A stretch of 64,000 nt of DNA from Treponema sp. Marseille-Q3903. GTDB lineage: Bacteria > Spirochaetota > Spirochaetia > Treponematales > Treponemataceae. Below are positions 27,311 through 35,569 of this stretch, piece by piece. The first letter of the stretch is position 1, and every line of letters starts with the position of its first letter. Location of the stretch: positions 558,001 to 622,000 of the forward strand of contig NZ_JACSEU010000001.1 in the NCBI RefSeq assembly GCF_014334335.1, in the 5' to 3' direction. A program made the position numbers and the translations under genes. The notes under the pieces are model-generated. The model was not told the origin of the DNA and did not search any database. It saw only the letters and a list, made by a program, of their open reading frames with translations.

Positions 27311-27321
27311 TGGGAGTTTTT

Positions 27322-28965
27322 ATGAAACCGCACGTTTATTCAAAGACATGTGCTTTTAAATCTGTTGAAGATATTAAAGACAAACACGTCACAATTATGG
27401 GGCTCGGATTAAACGGAGGAGGAGAAGCCGCAGTCCGTTTTTTTCTGAAGAAAGGTGCCTATGTCCTTGTCACAGATATGAAGACTCGGGAGCAGCTCAA
27501 AGAAACTGTTGATAGAATTGCAGCCGATAAAACGCTTGATACTTCAAGACTTTCATATTGTCTTGGCGAGCACCGTATTGAAGATTTTGAAAACGCCGAC
27601 TGTGTAATCAAAAATCCTGGAGTAAAATACGATGGAAACAAATTCTTAGCAGCGTCGCGTGCAATTGAAACAGACCTCAGCATTTTTCTTCGTTTTACAA
27701 ATTGCCCTATCATCGCCGTCACGGGAAGTAAAGGAAAGTCATCTACCGCCAGCGCAATTTATTACGGCTTAAAAAAGGCCGATTTCAACGCATTTCTTGG
27801 AGGAAACATCACAGTCAGTCCGCTGACGTTTTTCGATAGCGTCAGCCAAAATACACCTGTCGTTATAGAATTTTCATCATGGCAGCTTGCCGACTTGCGC
27901 GGTCGCGGAGTTTTAAAACCTCACATCGCAATCATCACTAAAATTGTTCCTGACCATCAAAACTGGTATGGCAATATGGAAGATTACATCGCAGACAAGC
28001 GCCTTATTTACGCTGAGCAGTCAAAAGGTGATTACTCGATTTTTGACAACGAAGGAGATGAAGATGGTACAGGTCCTGATAGCTCTAAATATGATGATAA
28101 ATTCGACACATCAGCATGGGGAAATCTTTTTGCATCTGAATCAAAAGCGACAGTTGTTCGCTATGGAAAGTCGCCTTTAAAATGCGGAGCATGGCTCGAA
28201 TCTGAAAGAAAAAATAATGAATATTTGAATTCAGGTTTTTGCGGAAAAGTTTTGCTACCCGGCATGAAAAATCCTGAAACAATTTTGAAAGGAATTTCTG
28301 TTCCCGGCGAACACATGAAAACTAACGTATTAAATGCGGCGCTAGTCTTGTTTTTGATGGGAGTGCCATCTGAGCGTATATGCGATATTTGCGGGAGCTG
28401 GGCAGGGATAGAACACCGATTGCAGTTTTTTCACGAATGGAAAGTCTTTGGTCAGGAAAATGAAAAAGTTCGCTTTTATAACGATTCTTGCGCAACTGTC
28501 CCGGAAGCAACTGTAACTGCGACTCAGTCGTTTGATAAATCGGTGATTTTGGCAGCAGGAGGCACAGATAAAGGTCTTGATTTAACTCCTCTTGTAAAAG
28601 TTTTGACAAGCAAAGGAGAGCCTGATAAAACTGATGAAAACGGAATAATTCCAGTAAAAGACATATATTTTCTGTCCGGAACTGCAACAGATAAAATTAC
28701 ACCGTCGCTCGATGCCGCAGGCATAAAATACAACGGTCCTTTTAATTCTCTCGACGAACTTTTGGCGCATGCGAAGAAAAATCTCGAAACTGAAACACAA
28801 TCAGATGAAAAAAGCGGTGTAGGCGGAAAAAGTTGCGCAGATGAAAATAAAAAATCACGCCAAGAAGTCTTTGTATTTTCTCCGGGCGCCACATCTTTTG
28901 GAATGTTTGCGAACGAATTTGACCGCGGCAACAAATTTATGGCAGCCGTCAAAGCTATGTTTTAG
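27322..28965 (+). CDS. murD: UDP-N-acetylmuramoyl-alanine--D-glutamate ligase
   Basis: A 547-residue Mur ligase that adds D-glutamate to UDP-MurNAc-L-Ala in peptidoglycan synthesis. The N-terminal nucleotide-sugar domain has GLGLNGGGEA, the ATP-binding P-loop reads TGSKGKSST at about 133 and the C-terminal region has AAGGTDKG. It is about 100 residues longer than E. coli MurD; much of the excess is acidic or Lys-rich inserts near 260-300 and 480-515. The ATG at 27322 has GGGAG 6 nt upstream, immediately after a strong hairpin; a start at 27286 lies inside that hairpin. The 3' end converges on leuA with a 12-nt gap. Confidence 0.88.
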   Translation: MKPHVYSKTCAFKSVEDIKDKHVTIMGLGLNGGGEAAVRFFLKKGAYVLVTDMKTREQLKETVDRIAADKTLDTSRLSYCLGEHRIEDFENADCVIKNPGVKYDGNKFLAASRAIETDLSIFLRFTNCPIIAVTGSKGKSSTASAIYYGLKKADFNAFLGGNITVSPLTFFDSVSQNTPVVIEFSSWQLADLRGRGVLKPHIAIITKIVPDHQNWYGNMEDYIADKRLIYAEQSKGDYSIFDNEGDEDGTGPDSSKYDDKFDTSAWGNLFASESKATVVRYGKSPLKCGAWLESERKNNEYLNSGFCGKVLLPGMKNPETILKGISVPGEHMKTNVLNAALVLFLMGVPSERICDICGSWAGIEHRLQFFHEWKVFGQENEKVRFYNDSCATVPEATVTATQSFDKSVILAAGGTDKGLDLTPLVKVLTSKGEPDKTDENGIIPVKDIYFLSGTATDKITPSLDAAGIKYNGPFNSLDELLAHAKKNLETETQSDEKSGVGGKSCADENKKSRQEVFVFSPGATSFGMFANEFDRGNKFMAAVKAMF

Positions 28966-28977
28966 ATTTTATATGTT

Positions 28978-30681
28978 TTAGATGCCTGACAATCCTTGCT
29001 TAAAATTGATAGCCGAAACGACCGCCGCAATTCCCGCTCTTCCGACGTTTGAACTTTTCCCGACTCCCCATACTTGCTCGCCATTTTCCTTTGTAATCCT
29101 GACGTAAGCCATAGCTTGAGTGTCGGAGCCCGTTCCAACAGAATGTTCATGAAACGATGTTATGTTGAATTTTGGAACAGGGGATTTTTTTAAGGCGAGG
29201 ACGAAAGCGTCTAGAGGCCCGTTTCCTGTTGCGGCAACTGCGTAACGCTTTCCTTGCCACTCGATTGTAGCCATTCCCGCTACCTGCTCTGAAAAATCAG
29301 AACCGCGTTCGCCTTCAATATGTTTTTCCGTGATTTCAAGCACATTGAGAGGCGATTTTGTGTTGAGCCATTTTTTTGAAAAAATATCAAAAATCTCAGA
29401 CGGCTTGAGCTCTCGCTGAAGTTTGTCTGCATGAACTTTGATAATTTCTCCGATAACAGGGTGCATCGCTTTTGGCGTAATGATTCCAAAATTCGATTCC
29501 AAAATAAATGCAGCGCCACCTTTTCCGCTCTGGCTGTTTATCCTTATGATGTCAGCGTATTCACGTCCAATGTCGCGAGGGTCAATCGGAAGATACGGAA
29601 TATCCCATAAATTAGCTTTTGATTTATCTTTGATATCTGCACGCGCTTTCATAGCTTTTCTGATTGCATCTTGATGAGAACCGCTGAAAGCTGTGTAAAC
29701 AAGTTCTCCCGCGTATGGACTTCGAGGGTGAATCGGCATTCCGGTAAATCGTGTGTATTCTTCTGAAACATATTCAAGGTTGGAAAAATCGAGCTGCGGA
29801 TCAACACCTTGAGTGTACATATTCAAAGCCGCAGTCACAATGTCGAGGTTTCCTGTTCTTTCTCCGTTTCCAAACAGACAACCTTCAACTCTTTCCGCTC
29901 CTGCAAGAAGTCCGAGTTCACATTGGGCAACGCTTTCTCCGCGGTCGTTGTGATTGTGAAGTGAGATTATGCAGCATTTCCGGTTTTTGATATGCGAACA
30001 AAAGTATTCAATGCAGTCAGCAAACTGATTAGGCAGACAGCATTCTACAGTAGTCGGAAGGTTGAGTATTATTTTGTTTTCTTGCGATGGATTCCATTCG
30101 TCCATAACAGCTTCACATATCTCAATAGAATAATCAATTTCTGTCTGCGAAAAATTTTCGGGCGAGTACTCAAGTTGAATATTTATTTCAGGATATTGCT
30201 GCATATATTTTTTTACAGATTTAACACCGTTTACAGCGAGCTCTATTATCTCTTTTTTTGATTTTTTAAAGTTGTATTTTCGCTGGGCAGGCGAAGTCGC
30301 ATTGTAGATATGAAATATCACATTTTTTGCGCCTTTTAAAGATTCAAATGTCTTTTTTATAAGCTGGTCTCGTACCTGAGTTAAGACTTGAATAGAGACG
30401 TCATCCGGAATGCGTTTATTTTCAATCAGAGTCCGTACAAAGTTAAATTCCGTATCCGATGCCGACGGAAAACCGACTTCAATCTGTTTAAAACCGAGCC
30501 TGACGAGCATGTCGAAATATTCGAGTTTGTGTTCAATCCCCATCGGATTCACAAGCGCCTGATTCCCATCTCGCAGGTCAACGGAACACCAGACAGGTGC
30601 GTTTTTGATTATCTTTGACGGCCACTTCCTGTTTGAAAGCGGAACAGATTCAAAATGTGTGTATTTTCCTTCAGGTTTCAT
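28978..30681 (-). CDS. leuA: 2-isopropylmalate synthase
   Basis: A 567-residue enzyme that condenses 2-oxoisovalerate and acetyl-CoA, the first committed step of leucine synthesis. The catalytic barrel has DLRDGNQA near 35, the metal motif HNHND near 243 and GNGERTGN near 273. The C-terminal 130 residues are the LeuA allosteric domain that binds leucine (GNGPLDAF). The length and the N-terminal WCSVDLRDGNQAL place it in the longer 'type 2' group. No leuBCD lies nearby. An extended -10 (TGCTAAAAT) ends 6 nt before the ATG with no ribosome site, so the transcript is probably leaderless. Confidence 0.93.
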   Translation of the reverse strand: MKPEGKYTHFESVPLSNRKWPSKIIKNAPVWCSVDLRDGNQALVNPMGIEHKLEYFDMLVRLGFKQIEVGFPSASDTEFNFVRTLIENKRIPDDVSIQVLTQVRDQLIKKTFESLKGAKNVIFHIYNATSPAQRKYNFKKSKKEIIELAVNGVKSVKKYMQQYPEINIQLEYSPENFSQTEIDYSIEICEAVMDEWNPSQENKIILNLPTTVECCLPNQFADCIEYFCSHIKNRKCCIISLHNHNDRGESVAQCELGLLAGAERVEGCLFGNGERTGNLDIVTAALNMYTQGVDPQLDFSNLEYVSEEYTRFTGMPIHPRSPYAGELVYTAFSGSHQDAIRKAMKARADIKDKSKANLWDIPYLPIDPRDIGREYADIIRINSQSGKGGAAFILESNFGIITPKAMHPVIGEIIKVHADKLQRELKPSEIFDIFSKKWLNTKSPLNVLEITEKHIEGERGSDFSEQVAGMATIEWQGKRYAVAATGNGPLDAFVLALKKSPVPKFNITSFHEHSVGTGSDTQAMAYVRITKENGEQVWGVGKSSNVGRAGIAAVVSAINFKQGLSGI

Positions 30682-30687
30682 GATGTG

Positions 30688-30716
30688 ATTTTAGCATTGA
30701 AAAACGATACTTTCTA
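30688..30716 (-). promoter_or_regulatory. Promoter of leuA
   Basis: On the minus strand TAGAAA (30711-30716), 17-nt spacer, TAAAAT (30688-30693) with TGC directly before it (30694-30696). The ATG lies 6 nt beyond the -10. Confidence 0.6.
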
Positions 30717-30725
30717 TAGTAAAAT
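30697..30725 (+). promoter_or_regulatory. Promoter of the TAXI-TRAP operon
   Basis: TTGAAA at 30697-30702, 17-nt spacer, TAAAAT at 30720-30725. It is fully interleaved with the leuA promoter on the other strand. The leader is about 40 nt and has a GGAGG site. Confidence 0.7.
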
Positions 30726-30770
30726 TACGCATTAAAACATTCAAAAAGTAGATTTTTTATTGGAGGAATT

Positions 30771-31733
30771 ATGAAAAAAATGTTGACAGCAGTTACATCT
30801 GTGTTGGCGCTTGCTGTGATTTTCAGCGGATGTTCTAAAGCGAATGCGAAAAAGGATTACATTATCGCAACCGGTGGTACAAGTGGAACTTACTATCCGT
30901 TTGGTGGAGCAATTGCAAATATATGGAATACAAAAGTTTCCGGTATGAACGTAACAGCTCAGGCAACCGGCGCTTCTGCAGAAAACCTTCGTCTTATAAA
31001 TAAAGGTGAAGCTGAATTTGGCACAGTTCAGAACGATGTTATGGACTATGCTTACAATGGAACAGATATGTTTGCCGGCGAAAAGCTTGAGAACATAATG
31101 ACAATCGGAACTCTTTATCCTGAAGTTGTTCAGATTGCTGTCTCTGCAAAAAGCGAAATTAAATCTGTTTCAGACTTTAAAGGAAAACGAATTTCTGTAG
31201 GAGATGCAGGTTCTGGAGTTGAATTCAATGCTAAACAGATATTGGAAGGATATGGACTTTCATTTGACGATATAAAAAAATCAAATCTTTCATTTAAAGA
31301 ATCGGCCGAAGGTATTCAAAATGGAACTTTAGACGGATGTTTTATAACTGCCGGAGTTCCAAACTCTGCATTGCAGGAACTTGCTTTTTCTGCAGGTCTT
31401 GTTCTTGTCCCTGTTGACGGCGAAGTTGCCAAAAAAATATGTGAAAAATACGGTTACTATACGCTGACGACAATTCAGGGAGGAACGTATAAAGGCACAG
31501 AAGAAGATATATCGGCTTTGGCAATAAAAGCAACTTTGGCTGTCAGTTCAAAACTCGACGAACAGACTGTTTATGAAATGACAAAGGCTTTGTTCGAAAA
31601 TCTTGATGTGCTTGCGCAATCTCACGCAAAAGGCAAAGAAGTTTCCGCTGCATCTGCAATAACAGGAGTTTCCGTTCCATTCCATCCGGGCGCATTAAAA
31701 TATTACAAAGAAATCGGATTAAATGTTAAGTAA
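30771..31733 (+). CDS. TAXI-family TRAP transporter solute-binding lipoprotein
   Basis: A 320-residue periplasmic binding protein, lipid-anchored at Cys21 (lipobox FSGC). The mature part begins with the TAXI hallmark IATGGTSGTYYPFGGAIA and continues with the NDVMDYAY region; it captures a substrate and delivers it to the TRAP membrane unit. TAXI ligands are mostly unknown; a few bind glutamate or other dicarboxylates. A GGAGG ribosome site precedes the ATG. It is the first gene of a three-gene operon and overlaps the DUF1850 gene by 11 nt. Because of the overlapping leuA promoter, its expression may oppose leucine synthesis. Confidence 0.93.
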   Translation: MKKMLTAVTSVLALAVIFSGCSKANAKKDYIIATGGTSGTYYPFGGAIANIWNTKVSGMNVTAQATGASAENLRLINKGEAEFGTVQNDVMDYAYNGTDMFAGEKLENIMTIGTLYPEVVQIAVSAKSEIKSVSDFKGKRISVGDAGSGVEFNAKQILEGYGLSFDDIKKSNLSFKESAEGIQNGTLDGCFITAGVPNSALQELAFSAGLVLVPVDGEVAKKICEKYGYYTLTTIQGGTYKGTEEDISALAIKATLAVSSKLDEQTVYEMTKALFENLDVLAQSHAKGKEVSAASAITGVSVPFHPGALKYYKEIGLNVK

Positions 31734-32283
31734 AATTAAAATTAAAACTGCGAGGCATAAAAAACTCCGCAATCTTTTGATTTTTGTTGCCGTGATAATT
31801 TTTATCAGTAGTATTTTATTTATCCCGGCAATCAATGTTCTTTCTATAAAAAATAGAAAAAAACTTTCCGAGCGTTTTTATTCGGCAAAGGGATATAATT
31901 GCGGATTTATAATTTCTTATACACATTCAGTAAACAAAGGTCGTGTTCACGATTATTACAGACTTGCAAAAAAAAATCAGATGGAGCTGTATCAAACTCA
32001 ATTTGTGTCTTACGGAGCAGGAATTCCTGAATCCGAAGAAACTTTCGGTGCTGTTTTTTCGATAAAAGATGACGGATATTTTATAAGCAATCTGAACAGG
32101 ATGATTCCGCTCCTTACGATGGCTATAGGGACAATCGCTGATCATTCAATAGTTTTCGGTCAAAAACTTGGCGGAGATGCTGAAGAGCTTTTTTTTACCG
32201 ATTATTTTGCTCCGCAGACAAGTGTAAATTTGGAAATGATGCGGGTGTCACTCGCTGAATATATATTTCATAAAATCTATTAA
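31723..32283 (+). CDS. DUF1850 protein of the TAXI-TRAP operon
   Basis: A 186-residue protein with an N-terminal membrane anchor (about residues 18-40) and an extracytoplasmic domain with the DUF1850 pattern: YTHSVNKGRVHDYY and the TQFVSYGAGIPE element. DUF1850 genes sit between the TAXI binding protein and the fused TRAP permease in many bacteria, and this order is kept here. Its role in transport is not known. Starts inside the end of the TAXI gene, so probably translationally coupled. Confidence 0.8.
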   Translation: MLSKIKIKTARHKKLRNLLIFVAVIIFISSILFIPAINVLSIKNRKKLSERFYSAKGYNCGFIISYTHSVNKGRVHDYYRLAKKNQMELYQTQFVSYGAGIPESEETFGAVFSIKDDGYFISNLNRMIPLLTMAIGTIADHSIVFGQKLGGDAEELFFTDYFAPQTSVNLEMMRVSLAEYIFHKIY

Positions 32284-32296
32284 AAAAGGAAAAATC

Positions 32297-34357
32297 ATGG
32301 ATACTCACAAACAGGATTTTGTAAATCAGGATGGGCAACCTTTTGGTGGGGTTGTTGAAAATATACTTCCTACGACAAATGAAGACGAAATGAAAAAACT
32401 CATGGCTGGTTTGGACAGCGAACAATCTTACCGCGAACATAAATGCTGGCGTCAGTACATCACAGTTATCGTTTCTGTAGTTTTTGTTTTGTTCCAGTTA
32501 TATGCAACTCTTTCAGGGGTTTTGACAGCTCAAATTTTGAGAGCGTCACATCTCGCTTTTGTTCAGTTTCTCGCGTTTTTGCTTTTTCCGCCGACAAAAA
32601 AAAGTCCTAAAAATACGCTGCCATGGTATGATGTCGTTCTTGCAATAATCGGTGCTGCGTGCTGGATATATATAGTGATCAACTTTCAAAGCCTTGTCCG
32701 CCGTTCGGGAAACAACACTGTTTTTGATGTTGCAATCGGAATAATCGGAATCTTGATTTTGTTTGAAAGCTGTCGCCGCATCGTGGGGCTTCCAATTATG
32801 ATAATCGCAAGTGTTTTTGTTATCTACGCTTTTGCAGGAAAATATTTGCCAGGATTTCTTCATCACCGCGGATATTCGTTGCAAAGAGTAGTGTGCCATC
32901 TTTTTTATAACACGGAAGGAATTATGGGGACTCCGATAGGGGCGTGCTCCACGTTTATATTTCTTTTTATATTGTTCGGCGCATTGCTTGAAAAAACGGG
33001 AATCGGGCAGTTTTTTATTGATATGTGCAATTCGATTGCAGGAGGAGCGAGCGGAGGTCCGGCAAAAGTTGCAGTTCTTTCTTCTGCGCTGCTCGGAACA
33101 GTTTCAGGTTCTTCAGTTTCCAACACGGTCGGTTCGGGCTCTTTCACAATTCCGATGATGAAAAGACTCGGATACAAAGGAGAATTTGCGGGCGCCGTTG
33201 AAGCGTCTGCCTCGACAGGAGGTCAGCTGATGCCGCCGATAATGGGAGCTGCCGCATTTCTCATGGCAGAAAGTCTCGGGCTTCCTTATCTCACAATTGT
33301 TCGAGCAGCGATTGTTCCTGCAATTTTGTATTTTACAGGAATATTTATTACAGTTCACCTTGAAGCGAAAAAACTCGGGCTCAAAGGGCTTCCGCGTGAA
33401 GAACTTCCAAAGTTTATCCCATTGTTTTTGCACAACGGTTATATGATTCTTCCGTTGGTCGTTATAATTTATTTTCTCTGTGCAGGAAAAACAGCGGTGT
33501 TTGCTGCTCTGATGGGAATTATTGCGTGCCTTGCCGTCGGACTTGGGGTTTCTTTGGTTGACCTTGTAAAAGGAAGAAAACCGTCATTCGGCTCTAAAGA
33601 TTTAATTGAAGTCATGTGTGCCGCAGCTAGGAATATCATTTCCGTAGCGATCGCATGTGGCATGGCTGGAATCATAATCGGCATAGTCACTTTGACAGGA
33701 CTGGGACTTAAGCTTGGGGCAGGGCTTGTCGCTCTTGCAGGCGGAAAACTTTTGCTGACGCTTATGTTCACGATGGTTGCATCTATAATTCTCGGCATGG
33801 GCGCTCCGACTACGGCAAACTATTTGATTACTTCAACAATAACGGCGGCGGCAATCATTCAGCTCAATGTCGAACCGTTGGCAGCGCACATGTTTGCGTT
33901 TTATTTCGGTATTATCGCCGATGTCACGCCGCCTGTAGCATTGGCAGCGATTGCGGGTGCTGCGATTGCCCGGGCAAAACCTATGAAAACTGCCGTCAAT
34001 GCAACAAAACTCGCTATCGGCGCATTTATCATCCCATATATGTTTGTTTACAATCCTAAAATGCTGATGATAGGAGCATCTTTTACGACGATCATGTTTA
34101 TAATTGCGACGGCGGTGATAGGAATGTTCGGGGTGAGCGTCGCTCTTGAAGGGTATGGACTTCGGTTTACAGGAATTTTACATGGAAGCGGGAAAAGTAA
34201 AACTGTTGTTGCTGCACTCGATGTAGTTGAACGGTTGCTGTTTGCTTTTGCCGGATTTATGTGTATCATTCCGGAATCTAAAACCGATATAATCGGACTT
34301 GCAATCATGTTTGTATTGGTGACATATCAGATGATTCTCAATAAATTTAAAAAGTGA
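32297..34357 (+). CDS. TRAP transporter permease, fused 4TM/12TM (DctQM type)
   Basis: A 686-residue inner-membrane protein with an N-terminal soluble stretch of about 50 residues, then four and about twelve membrane segments. It fuses the small (DctQ-like) and large (DctM-like) TRAP subunits, as usual for TAXI systems. DctM-like signatures include SGSSVSNTVGSGSF, GGQLMPPIMGAAAF and LGMGAPTTANYL. It couples substrate import to a sodium or proton gradient. An AAGGA site precedes the ATG, 13 nt after the DUF1850 gene. Confidence 0.93.
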   Translation: MDTHKQDFVNQDGQPFGGVVENILPTTNEDEMKKLMAGLDSEQSYREHKCWRQYITVIVSVVFVLFQLYATLSGVLTAQILRASHLAFVQFLAFLLFPPTKKSPKNTLPWYDVVLAIIGAACWIYIVINFQSLVRRSGNNTVFDVAIGIIGILILFESCRRIVGLPIMIIASVFVIYAFAGKYLPGFLHHRGYSLQRVVCHLFYNTEGIMGTPIGACSTFIFLFILFGALLEKTGIGQFFIDMCNSIAGGASGGPAKVAVLSSALLGTVSGSSVSNTVGSGSFTIPMMKRLGYKGEFAGAVEASASTGGQLMPPIMGAAAFLMAESLGLPYLTIVRAAIVPAILYFTGIFITVHLEAKKLGLKGLPREELPKFIPLFLHNGYMILPLVVIIYFLCAGKTAVFAALMGIIACLAVGLGVSLVDLVKGRKPSFGSKDLIEVMCAAARNIISVAIACGMAGIIIGIVTLTGLGLKLGAGLVALAGGKLLLTLMFTMVASIILGMGAPTTANYLITSTITAAAIIQLNVEPLAAHMFAFYFGIIADVTPPVALAAIAGAAIARAKPMKTAVNATKLAIGAFIIPYMFVYNPKMLMIGASFTTIMFIIATAVIGMFGVSVALEGYGLRFTGILHGSGKSKTVVAALDVVERLLFAFAGFMCIIPESKTDIIGLAIMFVLVTYQMILNKFKK

Positions 34358-34420
34358 GTTTTTGTCAATAAAGCGGAAAACTAGGTAATATCTTTTATGT
34401 ACAACATGTAGTTTCACATA

Positions 34421-34426
34421 TATTCT
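34421..34426 (+). promoter_or_regulatory. -10 box abutting the GH8 gene start
   Basis: TATTCT ends 6 nt before the ATG; no Shine-Dalgarno site. It suggests transcription separate from the TRAP operon and a leaderless start. Confidence 0.35.
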
Positions 34427-34432
34427 AAAAGA

Positions 34433-35521
34433 ATGAAAAACATATTTGAAGATTACGGTTATAGCAAATTTGATGTAGAAAACCGCATTATTGATTGTTG
34501 GAACAACATATTCGACAAAGCGAATCCGAATCATTTTTACTTTGATGCCTGTGACGGAATGGGCTACATTGAAGACACAGGCAATGACGATGTGCGAACA
34601 GAAGGGATGTCTTACGGCATGATGATGGCTGTGCAGATGAACAGAAAAGACATCTTTGACAAAATCTGGAAATGGGTCAAAACGTACATGTATCTCGACA
34701 GTGGTCCTAACGCAGGTTATTTTTGCTGGTCGAATCAGCCTGACGGAAAAAAGAACGCCGATGGTCCCGCCCCTGACGGTGAAGAATATTTTGCACTGAC
34801 ACTTTTTTTTGCAGCAAAACGTTGGGGAAACGGAGACGGAATCTTTAATTATACGGAACAAGCTCGTTCAATTTTAAGGACAGCGATTCACGGCGAGTCT
34901 AAGATGTGGTTTGAAGAAAATCATCACATTCGCTTTGTGCCGAATTGTCCGTTTACAGATCCATCTTATCACCTTCCGCATTTTTACGAAATTTTTGCAG
35001 AATGTGCAGACAAATGCGACAGCTCTTACTGGAAAGCCGCTGCAAAGGCAAGCCGTCAGTACATTGCAAAGGCGTGTCACCCAGAGACCGGACTCGCTGC
35101 AGAATATGCAGACGATGATGGAAAACCTCTTCCTCCAAAATCTCACGGAACTTTTTTTAGCGATGCATATCGTGTTGCGGCAAACATCGCGGTCGATTCG
35201 CTGTGGTTTGGGCAGACAAAAGAACTCTCCGAAATCGCAGGGAAAATAATAAAGTTTTTTGATGGCAAAGAAATGTACGAGCTCAAAGACTATATGGTTG
35301 ATGGTCGTCCGCTTAAAAAAAATGCGCGCCATCCGGTCGCTCTTATTGCGACAATTGCGCAAGCAGCAGCCGCAGTCGAGCCGGGAAACAGAGCTTGTGC
35401 TGAACGTGCAGTCAGGCGATTTTGGGAAACCCCGATGAGAACTGGTCGCCGACGTTATTACGACAATTGCCTTTACTTTTTTGCAGTCTTGGCATTAAGC
35501 GGAAAATACGTTAAATATTAA
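34433..35521 (+). CDS. GH8 reducing-end xylose-releasing exo-oligoxylanase
   Basis: A 362-residue glycoside hydrolase family 8 enzyme. The sequence VRTEGMSYGMMMAVQ around E57 (general acid), PDGEEYFALTLFFA near 115 and SDAYRVAANIAVD near 242 match the Rex subgroup that removes xylose from the reducing end of short xylo-oligosaccharides. There is no signal peptide, so it works in the cytoplasm on imported oligomers. It is followed 48 nt later by a GH115 alpha-glucuronidase, which would remove glucuronic acid branches from the same oligomers. The GH8 assignment is firm; Rex activity is by similarity. Confidence 0.9.
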   Translation: MKNIFEDYGYSKFDVENRIIDCWNNIFDKANPNHFYFDACDGMGYIEDTGNDDVRTEGMSYGMMMAVQMNRKDIFDKIWKWVKTYMYLDSGPNAGYFCWSNQPDGKKNADGPAPDGEEYFALTLFFAAKRWGNGDGIFNYTEQARSILRTAIHGESKMWFEENHHIRFVPNCPFTDPSYHLPHFYEIFAECADKCDSSYWKAAAKASRQYIAKACHPETGLAAEYADDDGKPLPPKSHGTFFSDAYRVAANIAVDSLWFGQTKELSEIAGKIIKFFDGKEMYELKDYMVDGRPLKKNARHPVALIATIAQAAAAVEPGNRACAERAVRRFWETPMRTGRRRYYDNCLYFFAVLALSGKYVKY

Positions 35522-35569
35522 TAAAAGAATCAAAATCTTAGTATGCAAGTATGCGAGAAGAGGTTTAAG

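Noticed and set aside
30682-30770. T-box or leucine attenuator before leuA
   Set aside because: The predicted leuA transcript has no leader, so there is no room for such an element.
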